Source of the DNA: Ruminococcus sp. AF41-9
Lineage (GTDB): Bacteria > Bacillota > Clostridia > Lachnospirales > Lachnospiraceae
Direction: 5' to 3'
DNA: 64,000 nt
Assembly (NCBI RefSeq): GCF_003477525.1
Contig: NZ_QUDO01000004.1
Coordinates: 1 to 64,000 of the forward strand
The position numbers and the translations under genes were made by a program. Below are positions 42,929 through 50,822 of the stretch, piece by piece. Position 1 is the stretch's first letter, and each line of letters opens with the position of its first letter. The notes under the pieces are model-generated. The model made no database searches and was not told where the DNA came from. It saw nothing but the letters and a program-made list of their open reading frames with translations.

Positions 42929-43705
42929 ATGAAAAAATACGTTGAGAATTTTATGCAGTACCAGTTTCTTCTGTCGGAGCTGGTAAAAAAGGGAATCAAG
43001 CTGAAATACAGACGTTCTTATCTGGGAATCGTATGGTCCCTTCTGGAGCCATTGCTGACCATGATCGTACTTACCATTGTATTTGGTACCCTCTATGGCA
43101 ATACAGATAAGACCTTTCCTGTTTATATTCTGACAGGACGTCTGCTGTACAGTTTCTTCTCTCAGGCAACCAAAGCCGCACTGAAATCAATCAGACAGAA
43201 TTCGGCAATGATCAAGAAAGTTTATGTACCAAAATATCTGTATCCATTGTCCAGTGTTCTTTTTAACTATGTTATCTTTTTGATCTCACTGGTCGTGCTT
43301 GCACTGGTAAGCATTATTCTGGGAGTAAAACCTACACACTATTTATGGCAGGCTGCTGTGGCACTGATCCTGATCTTGTTTATTGCCTATGGCTGCGGAA
43401 TGATCCTGGCTACGATCGGTGTATTTTTCAGGGATATGGAATACCTCTGGTCAGTTGCGCTGATGATGGTCATGTATACCTGTGCGATTTTCTATTATCC
43501 GTCAAAACTGCTCAAGAGTGGCTGGGCATGGATTTTGAAATACAATCCGTTATACTGTGTGATCGATATTTTCAGATGTGCAGTATTTGGACAGCCTATG
43601 AATATGCAGTATGTTGCGTATGCAGTAGCTTTTGCTGTCGGCAGTATGCTGATCGGACTGCTTTGCTTTAAAAAGAAACAGGATGATTTTATTTTATATA
43701 TCTGA
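42929..43705 (+). CDS. tagG: Polysaccharide/teichoic acid ABC exporter, permease
   Basis: This is the membrane part of an ABC-2-type exporter moving a lipid-linked polymer outward. The 258-residue protein has an amphipathic N-terminus (LLSELVKKGIKLKYRRSYLG), the signature GIVWSLLEPLLTMIVLTIVFG and six predicted helices, with NPLYCVIDIFRCAVFG before the last ones. It matches TagG/Wzm. The ATPase partner begins 80 bases downstream. It opens a nine-gene surface-polymer locus. Confidence 0.9.
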   Translation: MKKYVENFMQYQFLLSELVKKGIKLKYRRSYLGIVWSLLEPLLTMIVLTIVFGTLYGNTDKTFPVYILTGRLLYSFFSQATKAALKSIRQNSAMIKKVYVPKYLYPLSSVLFNYVIFLISLVVLALVSIILGVKPTHYLWQAAVALILILFIAYGCGMILATIGVFFRDMEYLWSVALMMVMYTCAIFYYPSKLLKSGWAWILKYNPLYCVIDIFRCAVFGQPMNMQYVAYAVAFAVGSMLIGLLCFKKKQDDFILYI

Positions 43706-43785
43706 TCCTGAAACCGGGAAACAGAAAGCCTGGCTGAGACCGGGAAATAAAAACAGATAAACAATATCAGATACGAGGAGAAAAA

Positions 43786-44523
43786 ATGAGTAAACCGGCA
43801 ATTATTGTTGATGATGTCAGTATGAAATTTAATCTGAGTAAAGAAAAAGTAGACAGCCTGAAAGACTATATCATCAAATCTCTGCGAAAAGAAATCAAGT
43901 ACAATGAATTCTGGGCATTAAAAAATGTCAGCTTCACTGTGGAGAAAGGCGACCGTGTGGGAATCCTTGGCCTGAACGGTGCCGGAAAGAGTACCCTCCT
44001 TAAAGTGATCGCAGGAGTTTTCAAACCTACATCCGGAACTGTGACCAAACATGGAAAAATGGTTCCGCTGCTGGAACTTGGTGCGGGATTTGATCCACAA
44101 TATACAGGAAAAGAAAATATTTATTTATATGGTGCCATGCTTGGCTACACGAAAGCATTTATTGATGAAAAATACGACGAGATCGTGGAATTTTCGGAAT
44201 TAAAGGAATTTATTGATGTACCGCTTAAAAACTATTCTTCCGGTATGAAATCGAGACTGGGATTCTCGATTGCAACCGTGGTATCTCCGAAAATCCTGAT
44301 TCTGGATGAGGTTTTATCCGTAGGAGATGCGAAATTCCGTAAGAAAAGCGAGAAAAAAGTGCTCAGTATGTTTGATTCAGGGGTAACAGTACTGTTCGTA
44401 TCACATTCTCTGGCACAGGTGCAGAGAATCTGCAATAAGGCAATGATCCTGGAAAAAGGAAAGCTGATCGCATACGGAGATATTGATACGATTTCCGAGC
44501 AGTATGAGAAGATGACAAATTAG
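43786..44523 (+). CDS. tagH: Polysaccharide/teichoic acid ABC exporter, ATP-binding protein
   Basis: The 245-residue ATPase has Walker A GLNGAGKST, the signature YSSGMKSRLGFS, Walker B ILILDEVLSVGD and switch FVSHSLAQV. The N-terminal VDDVSMKFNLSKEKVDSLKD is typical of TagH/Wzt proteins. It is short, with no C-terminal carbohydrate-binding domain, so chain-end recognition by this subunit is not expected. It powers the permease encoded just upstream. ACGAGGAG is the ribosome binding site. Confidence 0.93.
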   Translation: MSKPAIIVDDVSMKFNLSKEKVDSLKDYIIKSLRKEIKYNEFWALKNVSFTVEKGDRVGILGLNGAGKSTLLKVIAGVFKPTSGTVTKHGKMVPLLELGAGFDPQYTGKENIYLYGAMLGYTKAFIDEKYDEIVEFSELKEFIDVPLKNYSSGMKSRLGFSIATVVSPKILILDEVLSVGDAKFRKKSEKKVLSMFDSGVTVLFVSHSLAQVQRICNKAMILEKGKLIAYGDIDTISEQYEKMTN

Positions 44524-44547
44524 AACAGGCAGGAGGGAAGACCAGTA

Positions 44548-45636
44548 ATGTCAAAAGGGCTGAAAAAAGAGGACTCCATGGCATTAAAGGGAATTGCTGT
44601 CCTGATGCTTGTTTTTCATCATTGTTATCGCACAGCTGCCAAATTTGAGCAATATGACGTGGTTTTCTGCGGGTTGTCCGCTTCTCAGGTAATCACTGTA
44701 GCAGAAATATGTAAGATCTGCGTGGCCATTTTTGCCTTTGTTTCCGGATATGGACTGATGTATGGATATACAATAGATAAGAAAAAAAGAAATACACGAA
44801 GTATTTCTACATGGACTTTAAGGCACATTCTTTCTGTGATGTCCGGATTCTGGTTTGTATCTGTGATCTTTTACGGGATTTATATCTGTCTGGCCAGAAA
44901 CGGCTTTTATAAATGGGGAGAAAACGCTGTTGAGAAATGTTTTTGTATACTGGCTGATGTCTGCGGCGTTTCCAGTTTCCTTGGAACCAAAAGCCTGAAC
45001 GGAGCCTGGTGGTATATGAGTGCAGCAGTGACGTTTATTCTGCTGTTTCCTGTACTGGATGCGGTGATGGAGCGTTTCGGGGAGCTGAGCTGCCTTGGAA
45101 TGATATTTCTTCTGCCAAGGATTACAGGCAAAGGATTTCCGGGAGGATCTTCGCCGTATTCTTTTCTGATGATCTTTGCAGTTGGGATGGTATGCTGCAG
45201 ACATGATTTTTTCAGGCTTTTTCATGAATATCCCAGGAAAAAAATAAAATTTGTCCTGCTTCTGTTTCTGCTGCTTCTGGCACTGTGGGGATATTCAAAG
45301 ATGGATATTACGTTTATGTGGGAAATGCAGTATGCAGTCACCCCGTTTCTTGTGATTCTTTTTTCTGTGGAATATCTGTTCCGGCTGCGTCTGCTCGCAG
45401 CAGTATTTCAGTATCTGGGAAAACATTCCATGAATATCTGGCTGGTTCATACATTTGTGAGGGACTGGCTGAATACTTATGTATATGCAGTGCGTTTATT
45501 CTGGCTGATCCCTGTAGTGATCCTGATGATTTCGCTTGGAATCAGCTATTTCCTGGATTTCCTGAAAAAATATACAGGATATGACCGGCTGTTTGAAAGA
45601 CTGCAGGAGAGACTGGATGAAGGAGAGAAAAAATGA
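44548..45636 (+). CDS. Membrane acyltransferase (acyltransferase 3 / OafA-like)
   Basis: The 362-residue protein has about ten membrane helices and starts with the family's MALKGIAVLMLVFHHCYRTA, which contains the catalytic-type His pair. NGAWWYMSAAVTFILLFPVLD and GKHSMNIWLVHTFVRDW are further acyltransferase-3 hallmarks. Such enzymes O-acylate sugars or polyol units of surface polymers. It lies between the exporter genes and the glycosyltransferases and overlaps the next gene by 4 bases. The acyl group and acceptor are unknown. Confidence 0.88.
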   Translation: MSKGLKKEDSMALKGIAVLMLVFHHCYRTAAKFEQYDVVFCGLSASQVITVAEICKICVAIFAFVSGYGLMYGYTIDKKKRNTRSISTWTLRHILSVMSGFWFVSVIFYGIYICLARNGFYKWGENAVEKCFCILADVCGVSSFLGTKSLNGAWWYMSAAVTFILLFPVLDAVMERFGELSCLGMIFLLPRITGKGFPGGSSPYSFLMIFAVGMVCCRHDFFRLFHEYPRKKIKFVLLLFLLLLALWGYSKMDITFMWEMQYAVTPFLVILFSVEYLFRLRLLAAVFQYLGKHSMNIWLVHTFVRDWLNTYVYAVRLFWLIPVVILMISLGISYFLDFLKKYTGYDRLFERLQERLDEGEKK

Positions 45637-46733
45637 AGATACTTCAGATTGGAATGGGAAATGTTGCCGGAGGCCTGGAAGCATTTGTGATGAATTACTA
45701 CAGAGTACTGGTCCGGATGGATGTACAGTTTGACTTTGTATGTATGTATGATAAAATTGCATACGAGGATGAAATTTACAGACTGGGTGGAAAGGTCTAC
45801 TATGTTCCAAATGTGAAAAGAGATTACAGAGGCTATGCGAAAAGTCTGAAGCAGATTCTGCGAAAAGAGAAGTATGATGCGGTTCATGTGAACATGCTCT
45901 CAGCGGCGAATATTGTTCCTCTGCGTATAGCGCATACGATGGGTGTAAAAAAAGTGATCGCTCACAGTCACAGTTCTTCCTGCCCGGGAGTGATCAGAAA
46001 TCTCATGGACAGCTGGAACAGACCCCGGATTTCCAGATATGCCACAGATAAGGTGGCATGTGCAGAGATTGCCGGAAGATGGATGTTTGGATCAAGAGCT
46101 TTTGAACAGGGAGAGGTTACAGTCATTCAGAATGCAATCTGCGCAGATAAGTTCAGTTTTTCTGCTGAGGAACGAAAACTGCTCAGAGAGGAAATGGGAT
46201 GGCAGGGAAAAACAGTGATCGGTCATGTGGGCAGATTTGATATTCCCAAAAATCATGAGCGGATGATTGAGATTCTGGCAAGTCTCAGGGACAGAGAAGA
46301 GAACGTGGTACTGTGTCTGGTAGGGCCGAAAGAAGGACTGTATCCGTCAGTCAGGGAAAAGGCACAGAAACTTGGAGTGGAAGATAAAATCTGTTTTGCG
46401 GGAAAACAGGAAAATATACGCAGATATTTATCGGCTATGGATGTTTTTTTGTTCCCGTCTCTTTTCGAGGGAGTTCCGTTTGCGCTGATCGAGGCACAGA
46501 CGAATGGTCTGGCGTGCGTCATGTCAGATGCTGTTTCCGAGGAAGCTGTTGTTTTTCCGGAGGCAGTGAAACGTCTGCCTCTTCAGGAAGAGAACCGGGT
46601 GTGGGCAGATACACTGCTGGAGATGAGCAGATTAAGGAAAACAGATGCAGATTCCACAAAACAGCGTCTGGCAGAAGCTCATTTTGATATTACAAAAGAA
46701 GCACAGCGTCTGAAACAGCTTTATGAGGAGTGA
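45633..46733 (+). CDS. Glycosyltransferase, GT4 family
   Basis: The 366-residue enzyme has a GT-B fold. The N-terminal domain includes MGNVAGGLEAFVMNYYRVL and VHVNMLSAANIVPLR; the C-terminal domain has GHVGRFDIPKNHERMIEI and the nucleotide-sugar motif FPSLFEGVPFALIEAQTNG (EX7E). It is similar to CapM/EpsF-like transferases of capsule loci. Overlaps on both sides show it is co-transcribed with the acyltransferase and the Stealth gene. The sugar is unknown. Confidence 0.92.
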   Translation: MKILQIGMGNVAGGLEAFVMNYYRVLVRMDVQFDFVCMYDKIAYEDEIYRLGGKVYYVPNVKRDYRGYAKSLKQILRKEKYDAVHVNMLSAANIVPLRIAHTMGVKKVIAHSHSSSCPGVIRNLMDSWNRPRISRYATDKVACAEIAGRWMFGSRAFEQGEVTVIQNAICADKFSFSAEERKLLREEMGWQGKTVIGHVGRFDIPKNHERMIEILASLRDREENVVLCLVGPKEGLYPSVREKAQKLGVEDKICFAGKQENIRRYLSAMDVFLFPSLFEGVPFALIEAQTNGLACVMSDAVSEEAVVFPEAVKRLPLQEENRVWADTLLEMSRLRKTDADSTKQRLAEAHFDITKEAQRLKQLYEE

Positions 46734-46738
46734 AAAAG

Positions 46739-47737
46739 ATGAATGAGATCGACTTTGTATTACCATGGGTAGATGGCTCAGATACAGACTGGATCAGAGA
46801 AAGAAACCATTATCTGGGGATTAAGGAAGAAAATGTGGAAACCAGCAGATTTCGGGACTGGGAGAATCTTCAGTACTGGTTTCGCGGAGTGGAGAAGTTT
46901 GCACCCTGGGTTCGCAGGATTTATTTTGTGACATGGGGACATGTCCCAAAATGGCTGAACACGGCTCATCCAAAACTGACGGTTGTCAGACATGAAGATT
47001 ATATCCCCGCGGAATATCTTCCGACATTCAGCAGTCATCCCATTGAGCTGAATCTTCACAGAATTAAGGGACTTTCTGACAGATTTGTCTATTTTAATGA
47101 TGATACCTTTCTGATCCGCCAGGTACAGCCGGAAGATTTTTTTAAAAACGGGCTGCCAAGGGACTGCTGTATTGAAACGGCTCTTGTACAGGATGATATC
47201 CATAATCCGTTTGCCTCAATCCTGATGAATGATGCGGCACTGGTAAATATGCATTATTCCAAGAAAGAGGTGATAAAGAAGCACTGGAAACTCTGGTTTC
47301 ATCCGGCCTGCGGGACAATGGTGCTGCGTAATCTGCTGATGCTTCCATACAGAGAATTTTCCAGTTTTAAATATTCTCATATTGCGAGTTCGTTTCTGAA
47401 AGAAACCTTTGAGAGGGTCTGGCAGGAAGAAGGGGAGATTCTTGACCGGGTGTGCAGGACACGTTTCCGATCCGCTTCTGATGTCAATCAGTATGTGATG
47501 AAGTACTGGCAGTACATGGAAGGAAAATACGTTCCACAGTCACCGAAGACCGGAAGATTTTATACTGTGGGGATTCATGATGAACAGATTCATGATACGC
47601 TGCGCAGACAGCAGTGTAAAATGATCTGCATCAATGATACTGACAATGTGGGAGACTTTGAAAAACAGAAAAAAAGAATCATAGAATCTTTTGAAAGCAT
47701 TTTACCTGAAAAGTCATCATTTGAAAAAGGACTCTGA
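46739..47737 (+). CDS. Stealth-family sugar-phosphate transferase
   Basis: Start chosen at ATG 46739 after GAGGAG; GTG 46730 is the alternative. The 332-residue protein carries the Stealth conserved regions: CR1 IDFVLPWVDGSD at the N-terminus, CR2 RDWENLQYWFRGVEKFAPWV with YFVTWGHVPKWL and the DD motif in RFVYFNDDTFL, CR3 around LVNMHYSKKEVIKKHW, and CR4 RSASDVNQYVMKYWQYMEG. These enzymes transfer hexose-1-phosphate from a nucleotide sugar, building phosphodiester-linked polymers. Together with the glycerophosphotransferases this implies a polymer with sugar-phosphate and glycerol-phosphate links. Confidence 0.9.
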   Translation: MNEIDFVLPWVDGSDTDWIRERNHYLGIKEENVETSRFRDWENLQYWFRGVEKFAPWVRRIYFVTWGHVPKWLNTAHPKLTVVRHEDYIPAEYLPTFSSHPIELNLHRIKGLSDRFVYFNDDTFLIRQVQPEDFFKNGLPRDCCIETALVQDDIHNPFASILMNDAALVNMHYSKKEVIKKHWKLWFHPACGTMVLRNLLMLPYREFSSFKYSHIASSFLKETFERVWQEEGEILDRVCRTRFRSASDVNQYVMKYWQYMEGKYVPQSPKTGRFYTVGIHDEQIHDTLRRQQCKMICINDTDNVGDFEKQKKRIIESFESILPEKSSFEKGL

Positions 47738-47753
47738 CCGGGGAAAGAATGAA

Positions 47754-49013
47754 ATGAAAAAGGAAGCAATTAAAAAATATACAGAAGAACTGGGAGTCGG
47801 CGGGATGATCCTGCATTACATCTGCCGTTTCCTGACAAAGGCGGAAATGCAGATCATCGGAAAACTGACACAGCGGTTCAAAAAAGTAAAAAAGAACCGG
47901 CTGGTGTTTAAAAACCGTGAAAAGATGGATTATACGGATAATCCCCGTGCTTTTTCTGATTATCTGGTTCAAAATGGATATAATGAGAAGTATGAGATCA
48001 TCTGGCTGGTTTCTGACAAAAGAAAATTCAGAAATATAAAAATCAGGAATGTACGGTTTGTCACAGCAGAAAACAGGTATGGCTGGAGCAGTCCGGCAGC
48101 TTATTATTATGCAGCTACTGCGTCGTATTTTTTCTATTCACATAACAGCGGTGGCTTAAACAGATTTCGATGTCAGGGACAACAGGTGGTAAATCTCTGG
48201 CATGGATGCGGATATAAAGATGCAGAACAGGGAAGAAAAAAAAGCCAGACTTCTCCGGATTTCGATTATGCACTGGTACCGGGACCTGTCTTTGTAAAAA
48301 CGAAATCCCTTCTCTGGAACTGTGACCCTGACCGGCTGCTGATGATGGGATATCCCAGATATGACTGGATGCTTGCACCGTCTTTACAGAAAACAGAGAT
48401 TCTGAAGAGGCTGTTTGGATGGAAAGGGGACAAAGCAGTTCTGTGGATGCCTACTTTCAGAAAAAGTGAGCTGGGCGGATGTGCGGAAAACGAGATTGAA
48501 CTGCCATATCAGCTTCCGGCAGTCCGAAACAGGAAAGAATTAGAAGAGATTGATTTGTTTCTGAGAATGAAGAAGATGCTGCTGATTATAAAAAAACATC
48601 CGCTTCAGACCGGCTGGTCTCAGGACACACAGGAATTTACCAATATCCGTTATGTGTCGGAAGCCATGCTGAAAAAAGAAAAACTTCAGTTATACGAACT
48701 GATCGGGATCAGCGATGCACTGATCTCTGATTATTCCTCTGTGGCTGTAGATTATCTGCTCCTGGACAGACCTCTGGGATATGTACTTGCAGACTATGAA
48801 ATTTACAGAGAAAAAAGAGGATTTGTGTTTGAAGATCCCCTGGAATATATGCCGGGAGAAAAGATATATAATGCCTGTGACCTGAAACAGTTTCTGCTGC
48901 ATATATCTGACGGGACGGATGATTACCGGGCAGAACGACGGAAAATGCTGTCACAGATGCATAATCAGACAGAAAACTATTGCAAAAGGCTTGCAACATA
49001 TTTTAAACTGTAA
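47754..49013 (+). CDS. CDP-glycerol glycerophosphotransferase family protein
   Basis: Start chosen at 47754 (MKKEAIKKYTEELG), 16 bases after the Stealth stop. The 419-residue protein shows the TagB/TagF core: VVNLWHGCGYKD with the catalytic-type His, LVPGPVFVKTKSLLW, WMPTFRKSEL, and SDYSSVAVDYLLLDRPLGY. It transfers glycerol-3-phosphate from CDP-glycerol to a membrane-bound acceptor. It is clearly related to the gene at 49458 but diverged, so one may act as primase (TagB-like) and the other as polymerase or second-step enzyme. Confidence 0.92.
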   Translation: MKKEAIKKYTEELGVGGMILHYICRFLTKAEMQIIGKLTQRFKKVKKNRLVFKNREKMDYTDNPRAFSDYLVQNGYNEKYEIIWLVSDKRKFRNIKIRNVRFVTAENRYGWSSPAAYYYAATASYFFYSHNSGGLNRFRCQGQQVVNLWHGCGYKDAEQGRKKSQTSPDFDYALVPGPVFVKTKSLLWNCDPDRLLMMGYPRYDWMLAPSLQKTEILKRLFGWKGDKAVLWMPTFRKSELGGCAENEIELPYQLPAVRNRKELEEIDLFLRMKKMLLIIKKHPLQTGWSQDTQEFTNIRYVSEAMLKKEKLQLYELIGISDALISDYSSVAVDYLLLDRPLGYVLADYEIYREKRGFVFEDPLEYMPGEKIYNACDLKQFLLHISDGTDDYRAERRKMLSQMHNQTENYCKRLATYFKL

Positions 49014-49033
49014 GAAAAGAGGGAGGAACTTTT

Positions 49034-49450
49034 ATGGAAAAAGTAATAGGGTACACACAGGGAACATTCGACATGTTTCATATCGGACATCTGAATCTGA
49101 TCAAAAATGCAAAAAGACACTGTGATTATCTGGTGGTAGGAGTTAATTCCGATGATCTTGTGGAGTCATATAAGAATAAAAGACCGATCATACCGCTGGA
49201 TGAGCGTGTGGAGATTATGCGCGCCATTAAATATGTGGACGAAGTGATCGTGACAAATACACTGGATAAAAAAGAGATCTGGGAAAAAGTGCGCTTTAAT
49301 GAAATCTACATTGGTGATGACTGGAAGGGAAACGAGCGCTGGGAAAAAACCGGAAAAGAAATGGAACAGCTGGGAGCCAAACTGGTATTCCTGCCTTATA
49401 CCAAAGATACTTCATCAACCATGCTTCGTGAAAAGTTAAAGGAATTTTAA
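49034..49450 (+). CDS. tagD: Glycerol-3-phosphate cytidylyltransferase
   Basis: TagD makes CDP-glycerol from CTP and glycerol-3-phosphate, the donor for the three glycerophosphotransferase domains around it. The 138-residue protein has GYTQGTFDMFHIGHLNLIK with the HxGH nucleotide motif and TKDTSSTMLREKL in place of the RTxGISTT motif of many homologues. GGGAGGAA is the ribosome binding site. It is flanked by two glycerophosphotransferase genes. Confidence 0.95.
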   Translation: MEKVIGYTQGTFDMFHIGHLNLIKNAKRHCDYLVVGVNSDDLVESYKNKRPIIPLDERVEIMRAIKYVDEVIVTNTLDKKEIWEKVRFNEIYIGDDWKGNERWEKTGKEMEQLGAKLVFLPYTKDTSSTMLREKLKEF

Positions 49451-49457
49451 GTGGATT

Positions 49458-50798
49458 ATGAATATAATAAAGAGAATTCTGAGAAAAAGTAAGAAAATCG
49501 CAAAAAAAGTAAAAAAGAAAATCAAAAAGATTAAAAAAACAAACAAAAAAACGATCAATAAATTTAAAAAAGTAAAAGAACAAAAAGGCACAAAAGCAAT
49601 GTACCAGGAAATCTGGGCTACGATCACTTTTGGAATATATGACAAACGCAGGATCAAACGTCTGAAGAAGTTTCCGCCTGCACTGGTAGAGAACAGAATG
49701 CTGTTTGAGACAAACGATGATTTCACAGATAACGGCCGTGCCCTGTTCGATTATCTGATCGAAAACGGATATAACAAAAAATATGAGATCGTCTGGCTGG
49801 TTCATGAACCGAAAAAATATAAAGAATATGAAACAGAAAATGTAAAATTTGTCCAGAACTTTAAAAAAGGTTCTACCATCCGAAGAGCAGAAGCGTATAA
49901 ATATGCACTGACATCCAGATATATTTTCTATACACAGGCATTTAACTGGATCGCCATGTCCAGAAGAAATCAGCTGTTTATCGATTTATGGCATGGATGT
50001 GGATATAAGGCAAACAAAAATGGAAGAAAAGTATTCTTTGACTACTGTCTGGTGCCGGGAGATATTTTTATCAGGACCAAAATGGAATTTTTCGGATGTA
50101 CTTCCAAAAAACTCTTATCCTTTGGATATCCACGTTATGATATGATGTTAAGGGGAAGCAGCCGTGCAGATGAATATAAAGCAGAACTGCTGAAAAAGAC
50201 AGACAGCACCAAACTGATCCTGTGGATGCCTACTTACAGACATGCTTCCAGCGAACGTCTGAATGAAGAGACATTAAATAATGAGTTCAATATTCCGATC
50301 ATTGATGATGCGGATAAACTTCTGGAACTGAACCGTTTCTGTAAAGAGAATCATATCCTGATCGTGATCAAGAAACATTATCTTCAGATTCCGTACGATT
50401 TCGGAGATAATGTTCTGACCAATATTGTTTATCTGGAGAATAAAGATCTTGCAGACAATGGTCTTCAGCTTTATGAATTTATCAACTGTTCAGACGCTCT
50501 GGTTTCAGACTATTCTTCTGTTGCAATCGATTATCTGCTTCTGGATCGCCCTCTCGGCTTTACACTGGATGATTATGAGGCGTACACAGAATCCAGAGGC
50601 TGGGTATTTGATGATCCGCTGGAATATATGCCGGGAAGTCATATGTATAATATGCAGGATTTTGAACAGTTTATTCTTGATGTCAAAGAGGAAAAAGATC
50701 TCTACAAAGAGCAGCGTGCTGTTGTAAGGGCAAAGACACACAATGTCTGCGATAATTACTGTCAGAGAGTGCTGGACTATTTTGATATTACTTTATAA
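49458..50798 (+). CDS. CDP-glycerol glycerophosphotransferase with a lysine-rich N-terminus
   Basis: The first 45 residues are extremely lysine-rich (RKSKKIAKKVKKKIKKIKK) and probably bind the negatively charged membrane surface. The catalytic part has LFIDLWHGCGYKANKNGRK, LVPGDIFIRTKMEF, WMPTYRHASSE and SDYSSVAIDYLLLDRPLGF. With 446 residues it is a single-domain TagB/TagF-type enzyme. It begins 7 bases after tagD and is related to the enzyme encoded at 47754. Confidence 0.92.
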   Translation: MNIIKRILRKSKKIAKKVKKKIKKIKKTNKKTINKFKKVKEQKGTKAMYQEIWATITFGIYDKRRIKRLKKFPPALVENRMLFETNDDFTDNGRALFDYLIENGYNKKYEIVWLVHEPKKYKEYETENVKFVQNFKKGSTIRRAEAYKYALTSRYIFYTQAFNWIAMSRRNQLFIDLWHGCGYKANKNGRKVFFDYCLVPGDIFIRTKMEFFGCTSKKLLSFGYPRYDMMLRGSSRADEYKAELLKKTDSTKLILWMPTYRHASSERLNEETLNNEFNIPIIDDADKLLELNRFCKENHILIVIKKHYLQIPYDFGDNVLTNIVYLENKDLADNGLQLYEFINCSDALVSDYSSVAIDYLLLDRPLGFTLDDYEAYTESRGWVFDDPLEYMPGSHMYNMQDFEQFILDVKEEKDLYKEQRAVVRAKTHNVCDNYCQRVLDYFDITL

Positions 50799-50822
50799 TT
50801 GTACCGGAAACAGGAGAAGAAA